From: Oikopleura dioica
Taxonomy: Eukaryota; Chordata; Appendicularia; Copelata; Oikopleuridae
Assembly: GCA_907165135.1 (NCBI GenBank)
Contig: OU015568.1
Location: 10,238,501-10,302,500, forward strand
Length of the DNA: 64,000 bases
Reading direction: 5' to 3'
Part shown: one piece after another, positions 29,254-40,379 of the stretch
Layout of the letters: the number at the start of each line of letters is the position of its first letter
Position numbering within the stretch: the stretch's first letter is position 1
Made by a program: the position numbers and the translations under genes
Notes under the pieces: model-generated
Databases searched by the model: none
The model's input: the letters and a program-made list of their open reading frames with translations, nothing else
What the model was told of the DNA's origin: nothing

Positions 29254-30035
29254 CAGTCGACTCTGGCAATTACGAGTAGCAGAATTACGAGTATTTTGAC
29301 AAAAACCCGCCAATTTTGAAAACAAGGGATCATCGACCGAAAATAATTTTTTTCGAAAAAATTGAGAATGCTTGATTTTAATCATTAACCCGCTAACAGG
29401 GTGGTCGATTTTGCCTACGCTTTTGCCTGTCTGTGATTGAGTGAAAACATGGATCCGGGCATGCGATTGGCTACTCATTTCCACGCGTGGCCGTGAGACG
29501 GCCACGCGCCTGTTACCGGGTTAAATCTTTGGCTTAAGAGTCTCCGGCTCTTCAGATGGTTTTAAAGCAGCTTCAACAGATTGAAAATTTGCATTATTTT
29601 TTTTATGAAAGTCTGTGAATATTATTTTAATTTTTCGTTGACAAAAAACTTTCCAAAGGGGTACGGTAGTAGCTTAGAGCCTTAGCTCTCTCCTGAAAAA
29701 AATTAAGGGTTTCCCTCAGCTTAAATCCCTGAAAAAGCTTGATCCTATCAACCTGATCTTTAACGGCCTGTATATCATTGAGGAGGTAGAACTAGATTTT
29801 TTGAACAACCGTGATTTTCGGGATCATCATAAGGGAAGCGGTTGTAGTCGAGTGTTAAATTCGAGTTCCAATTAAATTAAGGGTGTAAATAAGATAGTTT
29901 CGGAGAAATACTAGCTCCAAGAAGGCCCATTTTCGCAATTTTCGCAAAATCGAGCCAAATTTTCCAACTCGGAGAATTACGAGTATTTCACGAAATTCCC
30001 GACAAAAAAAGGCTCGTAATTGCCAGAGTCGACTG
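29254..30035. mobile_element. 782-bp Tc1/mariner-pogo-type MITE, copy A
   Basis: Terminal inverted repeats CAGTCGACTCTGGCAATTAC at both ends, flanked by TA dinucleotides (29252-29253 and 30036-30037). No transposase is encoded; the short open frames inside are not protein-like. The whole element appears again in reverse at 31231-32012 with no difference that I could see. Confidence 0.85.
29389..29520. mobile_element. Nested 132-bp TTAA mini-element inside MITE copy A
   Basis: TTAA at 29385-29388 and 29521-29524 flank ends CCCGCTAACAGG and CCTGTTACCGGG (inverted). TTAACCC-type ends fit piggyBac-like transposition. A near-perfect hairpin (CGCGTGGCCGT-CTC-ACGGCCACGCG, antisense here) lies at about 29484-29508. 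Confidence 0.7.
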
Positions 30036-30039
30036 TACA

Positions 30040-31228
30040 TTATTCTTTTTAAACAAGTAGGTCAAATAAATGACACTGTTCCAAAATGCCTCGCTAATTA
30101 AATATTGCTTTACGAATTTTTACTGATTATATATTATTAATGGATACCTGCTTGATGATTTCTGTTTAGCCAAAATTCCGGGTCGATCATCGCTGAAAAC
30201 ACTTTTCACCTTCATGATTTATGAAAATGAGAATATTAAAGATATTCTCATTTGTTTCTTTACCTTGCGGAACTAAGGCACGTCATCTGCGTTGCCGATC
30301 GACCAGTTTCTGGTGAAGAGCTTCTGCGATTCTTGCAGCAGTTGATTGGTATTCTAGCAGCGCTAGCAACATCGGTCACTGTGTTTTTAAGGAGCGTTTT
30401 CGCTTGGCTCAGTTGACTTTCCTGAACTATTTTGGCTTATTTATGCACGTTTTATCTTCATTTATTAATAAAAAGTATCTCGTTTCGTAATATACGTAAT
30501 AATTCACGATCATTCTTTCAGAAGCCTTTCCTATCTGCTCTGAACCCTCTTTCTTCGACATTCTCTCTCTCTACTTGCTCGTTTTCTGTTAATTACTTTT
30601 CTGGCAATGCCTATCTCTTTGGTTATTCTGGGTCTCCTTTGCGCTTGGAATGGGTATAAATTGAAATGAGTTTATTGACTTGTGTATTGGAAAGTATTTA
30701 CTCGCCTGCGGCAGTAGCGCGAGTGACTGTGGCCGCGGGGGGAACGCTTTCTACACGAGGGGCGGCTGAATATCCGATGAGACGGGGATAACCTTCGCCC
30801 TCCTCGCACTAAGAATACAACATATCCAAAGAGTCAATCGCCAAAAGTGCTTTTGCTCGATTTTAAGCAACGAAAACACAACCCACAGGCCCGCGCGGCT
30901 TTTCGATAAACGATTAGCGGTTAAGCGAAAATAGAAAATAGCGAAGGACGCTAAAAGTAGTATGCAACACGTGGCCAAAGTATTTTTACAAAATGATCGT
31001 TAAGAATCTATGAATCTGTAATTTAGTCCATGACTTGTCCATTCAGCTGGCGTCGTCATTAAATTAGACGATGAAGGGCTGCATGAATGTATTCTTTTCA
31101 TTTCTTGTCTTTGAAAAGGATTTTCCAAATTTCAAAATAAGACCATTTTGTTTCAACAAACTGTATCCCTAAAAAGAATCGTCTCTATCCCAAGTCATCA
31201 AAACCTAGCCTCGGTAGAGCTGATTACG
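30040..31228. other. Spacer between the two inverted MITE copies
   Basis: About 1.2 kb without a supported gene. A 75-codon minus-strand frame (30978-30751) starts with a hydrophobic stretch but uses a non-ATG start and has no splice context; not called. The palindrome GAATATTAAAGATATTC-like sequence near 30230 is a short AT hairpin only. Confidence 0.35.
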
Positions 31229-31230
31229 TA

Positions 31231-32012
31231 CAGTCGACTCTGGCAATTACGAGCCTTTTTTTGTCGGGAATTTCGTGAAATACTCGTAATTCTCCGAGTT
31301 GGAAAATTTGGCTCGATTTTGCGAAAATTGCGAAAATGGGCCTTCTTGGAGCTAGTATTTCTCCGAAACTATCTTATTTACACCCTTAATTTAATTGGAA
31401 CTCGAATTTAACACTCGACTACAACCGCTTCCCTTATGATGATCCCGAAAATCACGGTTGTTCAAAAAATCTAGTTCTACCTCCTCAATGATATACAGGC
31501 CGTTAAAGATCAGGTTGATAGGATCAAGCTTTTTCAGGGATTTAAGCTGAGGGAAACCCTTAATTTTTTTCAGGAGAGAGCTAAGGCTCTAAGCTACTAC
31601 CGTACCCCTTTGGAAAGTTTTTTGTCAACGAAAAATTAAAATAATATTCACAGACTTTCATAAAAAAAATAATGCAAATTTTCAATCTGTTGAAGCTGCT
31701 TTAAAACCATCTGAAGAGCCGGAGACTCTTAAGCCAAAGATTTAACCCGGTAACAGGCGCGTGGCCGTCTCACGGCCACGCGTGGAAATGAGTAGCCAAT
31801 CGCATGCCCGGATCCATGTTTTCACTCAATCACAGACAGGCAAAAGCGTAGGCAAAATCGACCACCCTGTTAGCGGGTTAATGATTAAAATCAAGCATTC
31901 TCAATTTTTTCGAAAAAAATTATTTTCGGTCGATGATCCCTTGTTTTCAAAATTGGCGGGTTTTTGTCAAAATACTCGTAATTCTGCTACTCGTAATTGC
32001 CAGAGTCGACTG
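31231..32012. mobile_element. 782-bp Tc1/mariner-pogo-type MITE, copy B (inverted)
   Basis: Same length and sequence as the element at 29254-30035 but reverse-complemented, flanked by TA at 31229-31230 and 32013-32014. The nested TTAA element lies at 31746-31877 in this copy, so the nested insertion preceded the duplication of the host MITE. Confidence 0.85.
31746..31877. mobile_element. Nested 132-bp TTAA mini-element inside MITE copy B
   Basis: Ends CCCGGTAACAGG and CCTGTTAGCGGG (inverted) are flanked by TTAA at 31742-31745 and 31878-31881. It contains the hairpin CGCGTGGCCGT-CTC-ACGGCCACGCG at about 31758-31782. Reverse copy of the insert at 29389-29520. Confidence 0.7.
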
Positions 32013-32014
32013 TA

Positions 32015-33257
32015 TTATACATATCGTCGGTATATTATCGAGCTTTGAACGACTTAGAAACGATCATGTACCAGCTGATAGCAGATAAAAATATAAATGT
32101 ATCTTTAAGCTTTCAGAGCTCTCATAATTTCGATGAGCTACTGTTCTATAATTTTCATTAGAGTCACCTTTGGAGAGACGACCTAGTTAATTGCTTTGCG
32201 TAAATTAAGTTGCCCTCCAAGTATTTATATTAAATCTTAATTAGAGCGTCTCTACGTCTTGAAACGTCTGCTGAGGAAATCATCCGGCAGATTCATTCGA
32301 CACCTGATGGCCGAATGCCGAAGTGCGTTTATCTAACTTAGCTGCAGATCTGCTGGATACCCCGGAAGTATAAAAGATTCATAAGAGACTTGTGTTCACT
32401 AGTCGTCGTCACGTGATTGTTTTCCTTTGCGCGAATTTTCTTGCTGTATTTAAATAAAGACACATATTCATTTTCATTTTAAAATGCTTCTTAGATCTTG
32501 TTTTGTTATGATCCGTGAGGGATGAAATTAATTATGGTTAGTGTGACGGTATTTAGAGACATGGAAGATATTCAATTAAAATTGAGTTAACCTGCAAAGT
32601 TCATTTTCAGGCTTGCGTTTCAAATAATATTAAACTTGAATGGGAATTAAGATCAGTTAATATTGAACGAAGAATACAGTACTTCAGTCTGAATAATGAA
32701 GGACATTTGGGCTCTGAAGTTGGATAACGAATTTGCTGTGAAGCCACTTGCAACTTCTAATCTCGAAGCCTTGTTTGCCGACTTTTTTCTTTTTATTTTC
32801 ATAAAAATGATGGAATATCGTATAATATTTTCCATAAAAATCAAGTAATAGTATCTACCTTCGAATTCGTTTTTGATACAAAAAAGTACAAGAAAGTTCA
32901 TTTCTAAGATCTTTAGGATGCGGTGTAAGATTTCAAAAAGATCCTCACGAATACACCTTAATTTTTGTCGTTCGTTCCTTCGCCAGACAAGGCCAAGCAA
33001 CAGGTTTATCGACCATCGCATCCGCTAATTTCATGATTATCATGACAGCTCAACAGCGCCTCGTCGCGTCGGACACCCGTCAGCATCAATCGGTCATCGC
33101 ATATTAAATTTTCTGCAGCGAGAAGAAAAACTATGAAAAATTTGTATTGAAAACAGCAATATCAAAAATTTTCAGCCCCTATATCGTAGAAGTAATTTTT
33201 CTTTTCGAGTGAAAAAGTAGAGATAAGTAGAAAAAACAAGGAAGACAACGAAGATAC
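32015..33257. other. Intergenic region upstream of the mucin gene
   Basis: No exon could be supported. A 122-codon minus-strand frame at 32653-33021 is hydrophobic/AT-driven and lacks splice context. Pyrimidine-rich sequence ending CTTCAG-like motifs near 33100-33170 could serve the gene starting at 33258. Confidence 0.35.
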
Positions 33258-36200
33258 ATGCTTTTGTTTACAAAAGTCCTCTTATTGCTGGGGACAGTCA
33301 AATGTAAGTAAAGGGAGTGTGGGAAGGAAAGATAATGATTTTCTTCAGGCGATTTACTAGGTAAAATAGGTATAATAACTAAGGTACGTGTAGTGAACTG
33401 CGGTAATAGATCATTTTTATAATTTTTCTTTCGTCTATTTGAAATTATGCAAATCAACTTCACGCCACATTTTAGGTCAGACCAAAAACTTGGCGAGTTT
33501 AGTTGGCTCTGGTGGCAACTTTTTCTTCGACAAACCGAAGCCCAAGCCAAAGCCTGTTGGTGAGTTTGAAGTACAGAAGAGTCTGGGGACAATTACTGGT
33601 CTAAGGCGCGGAGTTTGAGTTACTTTTTGATTTTTTTCTTTTTATTGATATTTTTCTCTTGAAAATATAATCTTTGATAACCTCTGGAAAGATGCAAACC
33701 CTTGGCACAACCTCCTGGTACTCGAATGATGTGTTCAAAGGGAATTTCTGAAGATTCAATTTGTACAGTTATTTGTGACGAGATCAAATCTGGTTTCGGC
33801 ATGGGAAGCCAGGTTTGCGCTTGTGCGAAGATGTTCAAAGGACCCGTGATGATTCCTCTTGGGTGCAGTTGGAAAGGAGCGATGCCCGACTGTGTTGTCC
33901 CAGGAATGGATGGGATATTTTTCCAATTATTCTTGCCTCAAATATTTTCTCTTCGCTGCAGAATCTATAATAACTGTGTAAATTATCATCCTTTCAAGAA
34001 GAAGAGCCAGTTGCCAATGCTCTCGCGGGAAGAAGCTTGCATAAGGCACCAACAACTCAAGTTGCAAAGTCAACAACGACAACGACAATGAAACCGACTT
34101 CAACAACAACAACGACAGAAACGACAACTAGTACTACGACAACATCCACCACTAGCACCACCACGACAACGACAACAAAGAAGACAACTACTGCATCAAC
34201 GACTACTACAAAATCGACCACAAAAACTAGTACTACGACAACTACGACAACTACTACAACTACGACATCGACGACATCAACAACTTCAAAGGCAAAAACA
34301 ACAACAACCTCTACGACGATCACTACGTCTACGACTACAACGACTACAACTACCACTACAACGACTACAACAACCACAAAAACCACCACTACAACAACAA
34401 CCACAACGACGACTTCTACAACAAGTACCGTTTCTAGCACCACGACAGAAGAATACGTTATTCTTCATGATATTGAAGTAAACTATACTTCTACATCTCC
34501 AGCTCCCAGCACACAATACGCAGCTGAATTTGATTGGGCTGAAACAACAGAATCACCTTACAGCATAATTTACGAATTGGAAGAAGAAACATCCTCCACT
34601 GCACCACCAACAACTGAATCGATCGTTTCCTCAACAGAATCATTTATAGAGCTGGAGACAGAAGCACCTATCAACTGGGCTCGAAGAATCAAGGGAAATA
34701 AAAAAGACTGGCAAGCATTCTTAGATGGAACTTCCACAACTGCGCAATCAACGACTACTGAATTTGCCACAACAACAATCCCCGCATCCACGAGTATCTA
34801 TACTACTGTGACGACAGAAGCCCCAGCCACAGCTCGAAATCCAAATCGTTTCAAAAACGAGTTCAACACAAATACTGGTTTGGATCGAAATTCAGCAGAT
34901 CGGGACTCGATTCATAAGAAAATTGATAAGCCTGCTTGGGCAGAGAAGCTCATTGTTCCAGAAACACGTCCTCTTCTTGAACGACCGATCAACAACGAGC
35001 GTGTTGAAAAGTTCAAAGATTATGATGACTACAGTGCAAAGCCAATTCCACCTGGAACAGTTGCTATGGCGGTCAAAGAAGTGATGGAGCCAGAAACAGC
35101 GTCATTGCCTGTTGATGAACCTCTTGTTGTTCAGTCTGAAGATAAGTCTGCCATCACTTTCTATCCGTCGTTGCTAAAAGAGACCTTCAATCAGCTCCCT
35201 GGATTGAGCAAACTGGAAGTTTCGCAGCTCCTCAACAAATTTTTGACAGAATACAAGGTGAATATGATAAAACTTCGAAGTTCCAGAGTCTTTATAGAAG
35301 GTCATTGAAAACGAAATTATTCCTATGCGGCGTCAGTGTGGCATTACATCGTATATTGATTCTATTTATTTTTTAGGAAATTATCCATGACGATGTGGCC
35401 ACAACTGAGGAGCCAGTCAAAACCACAACGGAAATTTATACCACAGACTACACGAGCGCGATGACGACCAAAGGTGTTATCAATCCTTTCAAAGGTAGCA
35501 TAGTCTTGTCTAATGGAATTAAGCTTAAAATTGAAGGTTGCCCGAATTTGATCCCACCGGAAGATGGATTCTTACAGTATTCGGATGGACTCAATAGTGG
35601 CTCTATCGTGACTTACCTCTGTAGCAAGGGTTTTGAAATCAAGCAGAAAGGAGCTGAGCGAAAGGTAAAGAACAACTCTTCCAATTCAAAGAACTTAATC
35701 ATTTTTTTCAGTGCTTATGTGATAATAACGAGTGCGTCTGGTCAAAGAAGCCACGCGACTGCGAAAGAAAAGTCGGTGGTGGCACTGGAATCAGCGCTAG
35801 CGAGCGAGAACAGCGTCGCGAAGAGAAACGAAAACAACGAATTGAACAGAGAGAAAGGTCAGTTTTATGTGATTTTTTAGACTCTACGGAAATTAAATTT
35901 GTCGAATTAGATTCCACAAATGCTGATCTGTTTGATATGCATTGACCTTTACCTTCAGGGAGAAAATGGCCAGAGATTCTTTCAGTAGGAAGACGAAGAA
36001 ACAATCAAAGAAGCAAGCGTCGGCACCGTCAAGTACTTCTTGGGCTCGATCACTTGGTGGCGCAAGTATCGATACCAGCGGAGAATTCTTCAATAACTTG
36101 TTTGTCGAAGAAAATGATTTCTACAAAGAACAGACATATCATCACACTCCGACTTCTGCCCAAGCGAAAATGCCTACTTCTGCTAGATGTGAGCAAAGCT

Positions 36201-36474
36201 TTAAAATCTACTTTTTTATCCAATTTTTAGCCACGAATATGGTGGATACGACTTGTGATCCATTGAGCTTGGAACACGGGCAGATCTTCTGCTCGAATCA
36301 TTATAATGATGGGTCTAAGTGCACGCTCAGGTCAGTTTATTCCATCAATAATTTACCTATCTTATTCTTAGTTGCTTGCGAGGATTCAATTTACAATTTA
36401 CCGGTCGAGTAGTCCGGTGCGTTTGCACTCAAACTGGCTGTCATTGGAACAAACCCCCGCAGAAATGCGTATAA
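33258..36474 (+). CDS. Secreted mucin-like protein with sushi-type Cys modules
   Basis: Nine exons: 33258-33303, 33476-33563, 33692-33903, 33999-35257, 35377-35664, 35712-35857, 35959-36188, 36231-36330, 36372-36474; 823 residues. A signal peptide (MLLFTKVLLLLGTVKC) and Lys-Pro repeat precede a four-Cys CCP/sushi-like module (GECKPLAQPPGT to GAMPDC). A poly-Thr/Ser domain (34074-34450, ACA/ACT/ACG codons) follows, then acidic Thr-rich spacer, a second sushi-like module (EGCPNLIPPEDGF to KPRDC), a basic linker, and a third (CDPLSLEHGQIFC to PPQKCV). Extracellular, probably heavily O-glycosylated; compatible with a house or mucus component. Intron 3 (33904-33998) needs GA-AG ends to keep frame. 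Confidence 0.8.
33904..33998 (+). other. Probable GA-AG intron in the mucin gene
   Basis: The exon ends TGTGTTGTCCCAG and the intron begins GAATGGATGG; it ends CATCCTTTCAAG before AAGAAGAGCCAG. Only this pairing joins the first sushi module to the Thr-rich frame, and total coding length then divides by three. Confidence 0.65.
34074..34450 (+). repeat. Poly-threonine (ACN)n coding repeat
   Basis: Nearly uninterrupted Thr codons mixed with Ser and occasional Lys, using ACA, ACT and ACG in irregular order, so the tract is kept at protein level rather than being a pure microsatellite. The antisense reading is poly-Val and is an artefact. Confidence 0.85.
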
Positions 36475-36943
36475 AACACGAGAAAACGATTTTTAATTAA
36501 ATTTTATACCTAAATTTGATAAAATTAAGTTAACAAAAGCTCACTAACAGACCAACAGACTATCATTTTTGTATGTAAACGCTTTTTCTGAGCCACAGTC
36601 GCGCGTTTCAATTTTATTCGGGAAATGAACACATTTTTTGATAAGCCATTTCTCGTTTGCTTCCATTTTTGTAAATACGTTTCGTAAATAAAGTTTATTT
36701 ATCAATGAGTAATGAAAAAACATACTCAAATACTTCCTGATGAAAACAATACCATCGAACATCAACATCGACCACATGAAAAATACAAAAATAAAAATCA
36801 GTTAAATGCCAATACCTTCATGTTGCTGTAAAATAAACAACGATAAATGCTACAATATTATCTCGTTATCTGCCTCATCAAGGGAAAAATCAAATTTGTT
36901 TGAAAATAACAGCATTTTATTCACAACTCCTCAAGGTTTTCAT
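36475..36943. other. Convergent intergenic region (3' ends of mucin and protease genes)
   Basis: AT-rich sequence with several AATAAA/TTTATT motifs usable on both strands (for example near 36690 and 36790). No exon supported. Confidence 0.45.
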
Positions 36944-38227
36944 CTACCAGTTTCCTCGTCTCAGACAATCGTCGTTCTTGGTCTCTCTTCGTTTTTCATA
37001 CAAACCTGCGCCGATTATACATTTTGTGTATTATTTGGTTTCATGATTGGCAATCATTTTATAGCTTGTTAATATAATTGTACAACTCACCTTTATCATC
37101 ACCTCTAGCGGATTCATCAGCAGGGCCTCCAGTCTCGAAGTCAAAAAGCGTTGGTTTCAAAACTGGGAAACTCGCTTCAGTCGACGTCTTTCCGCAAGTT
37201 GATGGTATACCATATTTGCCCTCCTCTGACGTTGATTCGGCGATAAATTCTTAGAAATAGACTTTATTATTCATTTTAACAAGAGTTACCGTGGATCCAG
37301 TCGTAGTAGAGCGGAATGTTGGCGTAGATAGCAGGCATGTTCTTTTGAGCACATCCGTATCCGTAGCTAACCGCACCAATCGCAGCCCATCCTTTTTCTG
37401 TTTCACAGACGAACGGACCACCAGAATCACCCTGACAAGCGTCGATTCCGCCGGGTTGGTAGCCAGCACAGATTTGAGATTCGTCGAGTGGAAGCCCAGT
37501 CCAGCCCCATCCACCTTGCGACTCGAGGATATTCTTGCAAGACTGCTTCTCCCAAATTGGAATGACAGCGTGATTCAGCGCATCGTTGGAACCCTTCCCA
37601 AAGCCACTGACTACACAGCGGCCAAATATCGATGGTACAAACTCGCGTGTTGGCAAACATGCAGGTTGGACGTATTCTGTCCAGACAAACGGCCTTGTTA
37701 GCTCGAAAAGCGCGATGTCGTTGTGGAAGTGACTGTTGAAGCCAGGATGAGCGATTGCGCGTCTCACAGTGCTCCACTGGTAAGAGGCAGTTTGCGTTTT
37801 GGCGTGAAAGCCCTCTGTATGACCGGCGGTAAATTTGAGCTCATCGGCTTCAAACTTGCCGACGCAATGAGCGGCTCCAATGATAACCTTCTGCGTTACG
37901 ATGGTACCTCCACAGATGATGTGATCACCGTATGCTGCGTGAAGCATAGCCGCTTGCCATGGCCAATTGCCGAGACTGGAAATTTCGCCACCGATAATTC
38001 GGGCATCTACTCTTTCAAAACTGTCATCATTCTTTTCAAAGTTAGAGAAATATATTCTACGGTATTGCAGTATAAATAATTCTGATCTCTTGTCCTAAGT
38101 AAGAATTCACTGTGAGTGACCTGTGACAGCTCCATCTCATTATTTTTCTCTAAATTTATTTCTCTATCCGCGCCTTAACTTCGCCTCGTGCTGAAACAGC
38201 CGCTGCAAAAACAGGGAAAAGCTTCAT
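36944..38227 (-). CDS. Secreted trypsin-like serine protease (S1A)
   Basis: Exons on the minus strand: 38056-37290, 37249-37091 and 37005-36944, with a likely signal-peptide exon starting at the ATG at 38227 (MKLFPVFAAAVSARGE); the junction between that exon and 38056 is unresolved. Activation site DAR-IIGG, catalytic His in GAAHCVG, Asp in HNDIALFEL, Ser in ACQGDSGGP. The Asp six residues before the Ser (GIDACQGDS) predicts trypsin-like specificity for Lys/Arg. A C-terminal tail of about 75 residues after the protease domain is acidic, then basic, and ends DDCLRRGNW. Confidence 0.85.
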
Positions 38228-38364
38228 TTTGGCAACGTGAAGCCTCTCGTCTGAGTACTTTGATCGAGTAGCTTTGAAACCCCGTCGTTATCGGACACCG
38301 CGCGGAATTAGTGTTCTCTGAAGATACTTACTTTCGTGCTAAGCCCAACTACTAAACGAATTCT

Positions 38365-38492
38365 CATACGCAGTCACGACGGATAGAATTGACCAAATAC
38401 CCAGCCGATGACTCTAATGCCACGAAAAACAGTCGCAAACATGCTTTATTAACAGGCATGGGTGACCGGTTGGAATACCTCGTGCGCTAAGC
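38365..38492 (+). pseudogene. Degraded 5S rRNA gene (unit 1)
   Basis: The 3' 45 nt (CATGGGTGACCGGTTGG through CGTGCGCTAAGC) match the intact 5S gene at 51864-51981 almost perfectly, followed by a TTTT-type stop. The upstream 80 nt are only faintly alignable (CTCATACG, ATAGAATTGAC, CCGATGACT), and the 5' strand of helix I is not conserved, so the internal promoter region is broken. Confidence 0.7.
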
Positions 38493-38741
38493 GTTTTGAT
38501 TTTTTCAAAACGCCAGTTTTTCCTACCAGATGCTTCCTTAAATCACAATTGTTATGAGTTTGATTTCAGCTACTCAAGTGGAGTGCGAAGGAGAGAATTA
38601 TTTCTTGTTGAATTAGGGCGTCGGGCGGGCGGCGTGGCGTTAGAGAAAAAGCGCCCTCTACCGCGCGCTTTTCCGAAAAGAGGTCGAAAATAGGAGCGTG
38701 CAGCGACAAAACGACCTCGAAATCAAGCACCTCTTCTCGCT

Positions 38742-38860
38742 ACTCATCCCATTTTTGAGTCCGATTTCGATTGTCTAACAGGTAAGAATCGTCTTCATGC
38801 CCACTCTCTCCTATCCCTCTCGCCTCTCACAAGGAATTAACCTACAGAATCTGTGTATCA
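38742..38860 (+). ncRNA. Spliced-leader (SL) RNA gene, unit 1
   Basis: The 40-nt leader exon spans 38742-38781, from ACTCATCCCATTTTTGAGTC to GATTGTCTAACAG, immediately followed by a donor GTAAGAATCG. I recognise this as the O. dioica SL, which is trans-spliced to the 5' ends of many mRNAs. The downstream 'intron' half is pyrimidine-rich; its 3' end was not determined and is approximate. It lies 250 nt downstream of a degraded 5S sequence, in the same arrangement as the second unit at 51.5-52.0 kb. The 250 nt upstream is conserved between units and probably carries the promoter. Confidence 0.85.
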
Positions 38861-39158
38861 GTTGACGAAAAAAAAACATGTGATTACTACTGCCTGGACA
38901 TCAACGACATTGACGTAATAAATTGCACAACCTTAAAAAAAGCACGTCATTCCTAATCGCTGGTAGCCACCTGAATCTATTGAGTTAACCCGACGCTTAT
39001 AATTTGCTTTTGCCGAAACTAAGTGCTGCACCTGACAATAAAAAGGCAATCGACACGCTGAAAAAGATCTTAAAGAACATTCTCAATCATTCATTTTTAG
39101 TATAGATATATTTACAGAAATTTTTATTGAGACTGCCTATTTTGAAACTCTCTGATTC
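38861..39158. other. Intergenic region downstream of SL unit 1
   Basis: Nothing recognised. The similarity to SL unit 2 fades out within about 20-30 nt of the assigned SL RNA end. Confidence 0.35.
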
Positions 39159-39825
39159 GCTTTATTTCCTCTTCTTTTCGCTTTTTTCTGCTTTGTCTTC
39201 AATGATCTCTTCCCGGACCTCGTTCATTTCAATCTTCGCCATCTCGCACCGGTGATATAATTGTCTACTCTCCTCCTCCATCGATTCCAGGTTATCCTTC
39301 ATATGTTCAAATGCAGCTTCTCGATTCTGTGCGCGTTCTTTCACTCTTTCTATTTCTTCAATTCTTCGCTGAAGATTTTCTTCGAGCTTCTTCTCCATCT
39401 TTCTTTTTCGTTGCTGTGCAAGCAATTGTAACTTGCGTTCACCCGTGATCCTTTGCTATATTTTTTATTAAATAATTTAAATCAAATTTGTTCAATACCA
39501 TAAGCCTCGTCGCTTCGTTGTCTTCGCCTTCGCCATAATCGTCATCATCCTCTTCATCCCATCACCATCTTCCATCTCCTTCTTCCATCTTTTCTTCGCC
39601 TTCGCCTTCATCACTGCTTGCGTATGCGTCCATTCCAAAAAGCCCGTTGCCGCCTTCTTGCATCTGTTCTTCGCCTGCTCTGCCGTCATCGTATTCGTCC
39701 ACTACCAAAAGCTCGTTGCCGCCTTCTTCCCTCTCTCCTTCGCCTTCGCTGCCTTCTTCCATGCCTTCCTCCATTCTCCCCAGTCCGTCGCCGCCTTTAA
39801 CCATTTGACCAGCATCATAGTCCAT
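39159..39825 (-). CDS. Acidic coiled-coil protein with an in-frame TGA
   Basis: On the minus strand an ATG at 39825 opens a very acidic Gly/Glu/Asp/Met-rich domain (repeated EGGNELL and DEGEGEE motifs). The frame meets TGA at about 39564-39562, then continues in the same frame (WDEEDDDDYGEGEDNEATRLM) to a GT-AG intron (about 39498-39456) that joins in phase to a Lys/Glu/Arg-rich coiled coil ending EKSEKKRK. Either the TGA is read through, is an assembly error, or the gene is decaying. An ATG after the TGA does not give a sensible start. Function unknown. Confidence 0.5.
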
Positions 39826-39959
39826 CTAATATTTTGTTAGTGATCTACAAAAATGAGTAGCAAAAATCTTGCATTCAATTTATTCAAGATATGCCCTGAC
39901 TCCAACCACTGAAGTGACCAAGCCACAGAAGTTCGACTCTCAAATAATCCCGAGACAAT

Positions 39960-40187
39960 TTTCAGAAAAAAATTTATTTGAAATCGAAAAATGGATACGT
40001 CGCTAGAAAGATCGCCCCTTTGAAGGCAAAATTTAGCCCTGACTCAACAACCGTTGAACGAGTCAACCTTGGCGATTATGAATATGTTCGAAAACACACT
40101 CGATGCCAGATCATGCAGGGATTAAACCGCCCGACTAAGAAACAAACTCCAGCTCTATCGCGAAGCAGATGTTTAAAAGGCAAATGA
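39960..40187 (+). CDS. Possible plus-strand exon, basic hypothetical protein
   Basis: TTTTCAG near 39961-39965 precedes an open frame (GYVARKIAPLKAKF to LSRSRCLKGK, stop at 40187) of protein-like composition. No upstream exon could be joined with confidence, and it would overlap the intergenic space of the minus-strand coiled-coil gene. Weak call. Confidence 0.25.
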   Translation, partial: FQKKIYLKSKNGYVARKIAPLKAKFSPDSTTVERVNLGDYEYVRKHTRCQIMQGLNRPTKKQTPALSRSRCLKGK

Positions 40188-40379
40188 GCTGAAGGTACCG
40201 AAACCTATCCTTGTTTGTATTCTTTACTGCCACTTATTTCACTCCTTATACGCCTGCTATTTTTAGATAGGACTTATTATTTATCGAAAAAAATCAAATC
40301 CTTCTGCCAATTGTTAAGTACTCTCAATCAAACTTTCTTATCCAACCCTAACCCTACCTGATCTTTATCAACGTCTTCA

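Noticed and set aside
29200-29505. 101-codon frame repeated at 31761-32048
   Set aside because: Duplicate because it lies in the two MITE copies; composition is not protein-like and it crosses the nested TTAA element and the MITE end.
32653-33021. 122-codon minus-strand frame
   Set aside because: Hydrophobic, AT-driven composition without start context or neighbouring exons.
34057-34443. Poly-valine minus-strand open frame
   Set aside because: Reverse reading of the poly-Thr codons of the mucin gene.
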